From NCBI RefSeq assembly GCF_002115805.1, contig NZ_JFKC01000002.1, positions 62,001-126,000 of the forward strand: a DNA stretch of 64,000 nt, written 5' to 3'. This stretch comes from Marivita geojedonensis (GTDB taxonomy: Bacteria; Pseudomonadota; Alphaproteobacteria; Rhodobacterales; Rhodobacteraceae). This document shows positions 63,117 through 64,000 of the stretch, piece after piece. Made by a program: the position numbers and the translations under genes. The notes under the pieces are model-generated. The model was not told the origin of the DNA, ran no database searches, and saw only the letters and a list, made by a program, of their open reading frames with translations. Every line of letters starts with the position of its first letter. The stretch's first letter is position 1.

Positions 63117-64000
63117 CAGGCTTTCCTCCGGCGGGCGAGGAAGAGTTTTTCAAGCGGCATCCGCACCATGTTGTCGAGCGCGCCGGTGAACAGGATCACC
63201 AGAGCCTGGATCACCACAATCAGCTCACGTGGGATATTGGTCCAGAGCGCCAGCTCTGCGCCGCCCTGATAGAGGAAACCGAAGAGAAGGGCGGCGAGGA
63301 GAACGCCCAGGGGATGGGAGCGCCCCATCAGCGCGACGGCGATGCCGATGAAGCCGGCGCCTTCGGTGGCGTTCATCACAAGGCGTTCGGCCTCGCCCAT
63401 CGTGGTATTGAGCGCCATCATCCCGGCCAGCGCGCCGGAAATCAGCATTGCAACGATGGTGATCTTCACGGGGCTGATGCCTGCGTATTTCGCGGCGGAT
63501 TCGGAATGCCCGAAGGCGCGGATCTCGTATCCGAGGCGGGTGCGCCAGATCAGGACCCAGACAAAGACACAGGCCAGCAGAGCCAGGAAAAAGGTCACGT
63601 TGGCCGGTGCGCCCCGGAACATCGGAGCGGTGGCGGTCGAGAACATGTCCTGGAATGTCGGCAGGTGCGTCGCTTCGGGAAATTTCGCGGTCGCCGGGTC
63701 CATGGCGCCCTGCGGACGAAGGAGGTTCACCAGAACGTAGTTGAGCAGGGCGGCCGCGATGAAGTTGAACATGATCGTGGTGATCACGATATGGCTGCCG
63801 CGTTTGGCCTGCAGGTAGGCCGGGATCAATGCCCAGAGCGCCCCAAAGATCGCGGCCGAGACCGTCGCACCCAGCAGAGCGACGTACCAGTTCGGCCAGG
63901 GGATGTAGAGGCAGGCCAGTGCAACGCCAAGGCCGCCGATCATCGCCTGACCTTCGCCGCCGATATTGAACAGCCGAGCGTGGAAGGCCACGGCGACAGC
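63116..64000 (-). CDS. ABC transporter permease (YufP-like), 5' end outside window
   Basis: The visible 294 codons are a second permease of the nucleoside/simple sugar type (AFHARLFNIGGEGQAMIGGLGVALACL, then multiple hydrophobic segments, ending KLFLARRRKA). The frame is open through the right edge, so the true start lies beyond 64000. It pairs with the permease at 62151-63116. Confidence 0.88.
   Translation of the reverse strand, partial: AVAVAFHARLFNIGGEGQAMIGGLGVALACLYIPWPNWYVALLGATVSAAIFGALWALIPAYLQAKRGSHIVITTIMFNFIAAALLNYVLVNLLRPQGAMDPATAKFPEATHLPTFQDMFSTATAPMFRGAPANVTFFLALLACVFVWVLIWRTRLGYEIRAFGHSESAAKYAGISPVKITIVAMLISGALAGMMALNTTMGEAERLVMNATEGAGFIGIAVALMGRSHPLGVLLAALLFGFLYQGGAELALWTNIPRELIVVIQALVILFTGALDNMVRMPLEKLFLARRRKA

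Overview
The window looks like a chromosomal segment of a Rhodobacterales (Roseobacter-group) alphaproteobacterium. It has a CcrM GANTC methylase with GANTC sites in its own leader, an alphaproteobacterial petABC (cytochrome bc1) operon, a pssA-psd pair, a DUF484-xerC pair, moderately high GC and a TTAA-N7-TTAA (CtrA-type) site. This assignment comes from gene content and sequence style, not from a database match.

Region 1 (1-18375) is one coherent catabolic island. It reads, in order: an M20 amidohydrolase of the hippurate-hydrolase type (cut by the left edge), a divergent MarR regulator, a single-aptamer glycine riboswitch in front of a DadA-type FAD amino-acid dehydrogenase, muconate cycloisomerase (catB), benzoate dioxygenase and diol dehydrogenase (benABCD), a complete Liv-type ABC importer, a CatM/BenM-like LysR regulator, an intradiol dioxygenase (catA role), and a divergent, tightly coupled operon. 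That operon encodes an SCP2-like protein, an enol-lactone-hydrolase-like alpha/beta hydrolase, a 49-residue Cys protein, a beta-keto acid cleavage enzyme (BKACE, DUF849) and succinyl-CoA:3-oxoacid CoA-transferase A/B. My reading is hippurate -> glycine + benzoate. Glycine would be sensed by the riboswitch and oxidised. Benzoate would go through catechol and muconate to 3-oxoadipate, which BKACE + SCOT would split instead of the usual CatIJ/CatF thiolase pair. No muconolactone isomerase (catC) is visible.

Region 2 (about 18376-32640) is an accessory, partly decayed region. It has a complete tyrosine integrase, a recombinase-like gene with a structured 3' element present in two diverged copies, two unrecognised proteins, an XRE-type regulator, an IS1182-family element, membrane and exported proteins, a second short tyrosine recombinase, a Crp/Fnr-type regulator divergent from a membrane protein, and an endonuclease/exonuclease/phosphatase-fold protein. 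Dispersed repeats occur in it.

Region 3 (about 32680-64000) is core chromosome. It holds tRNA-Phe, rnhB, ccrM, an orphan TssB-TssC-like fusion, an EamA transporter, aroC, a TPP riboswitch with thiBPQ, petABC, an outer-membrane protein, pssA/psd, a GST, a frameshifted PaiB-like gene, xerC/DUF484, transaldolase, priA, a P-loop ATPase, rpiB, an S49 peptidase, a Ca/Na antiporter, a pteridine-reductase-like SDR, uvrC, a thioesterase, a TIGR02186/TauE pair and two nucleoside-type ABC permeases, the second cut by the right edge. Paired perfect palindromes recur in the intergenic gaps of this region.
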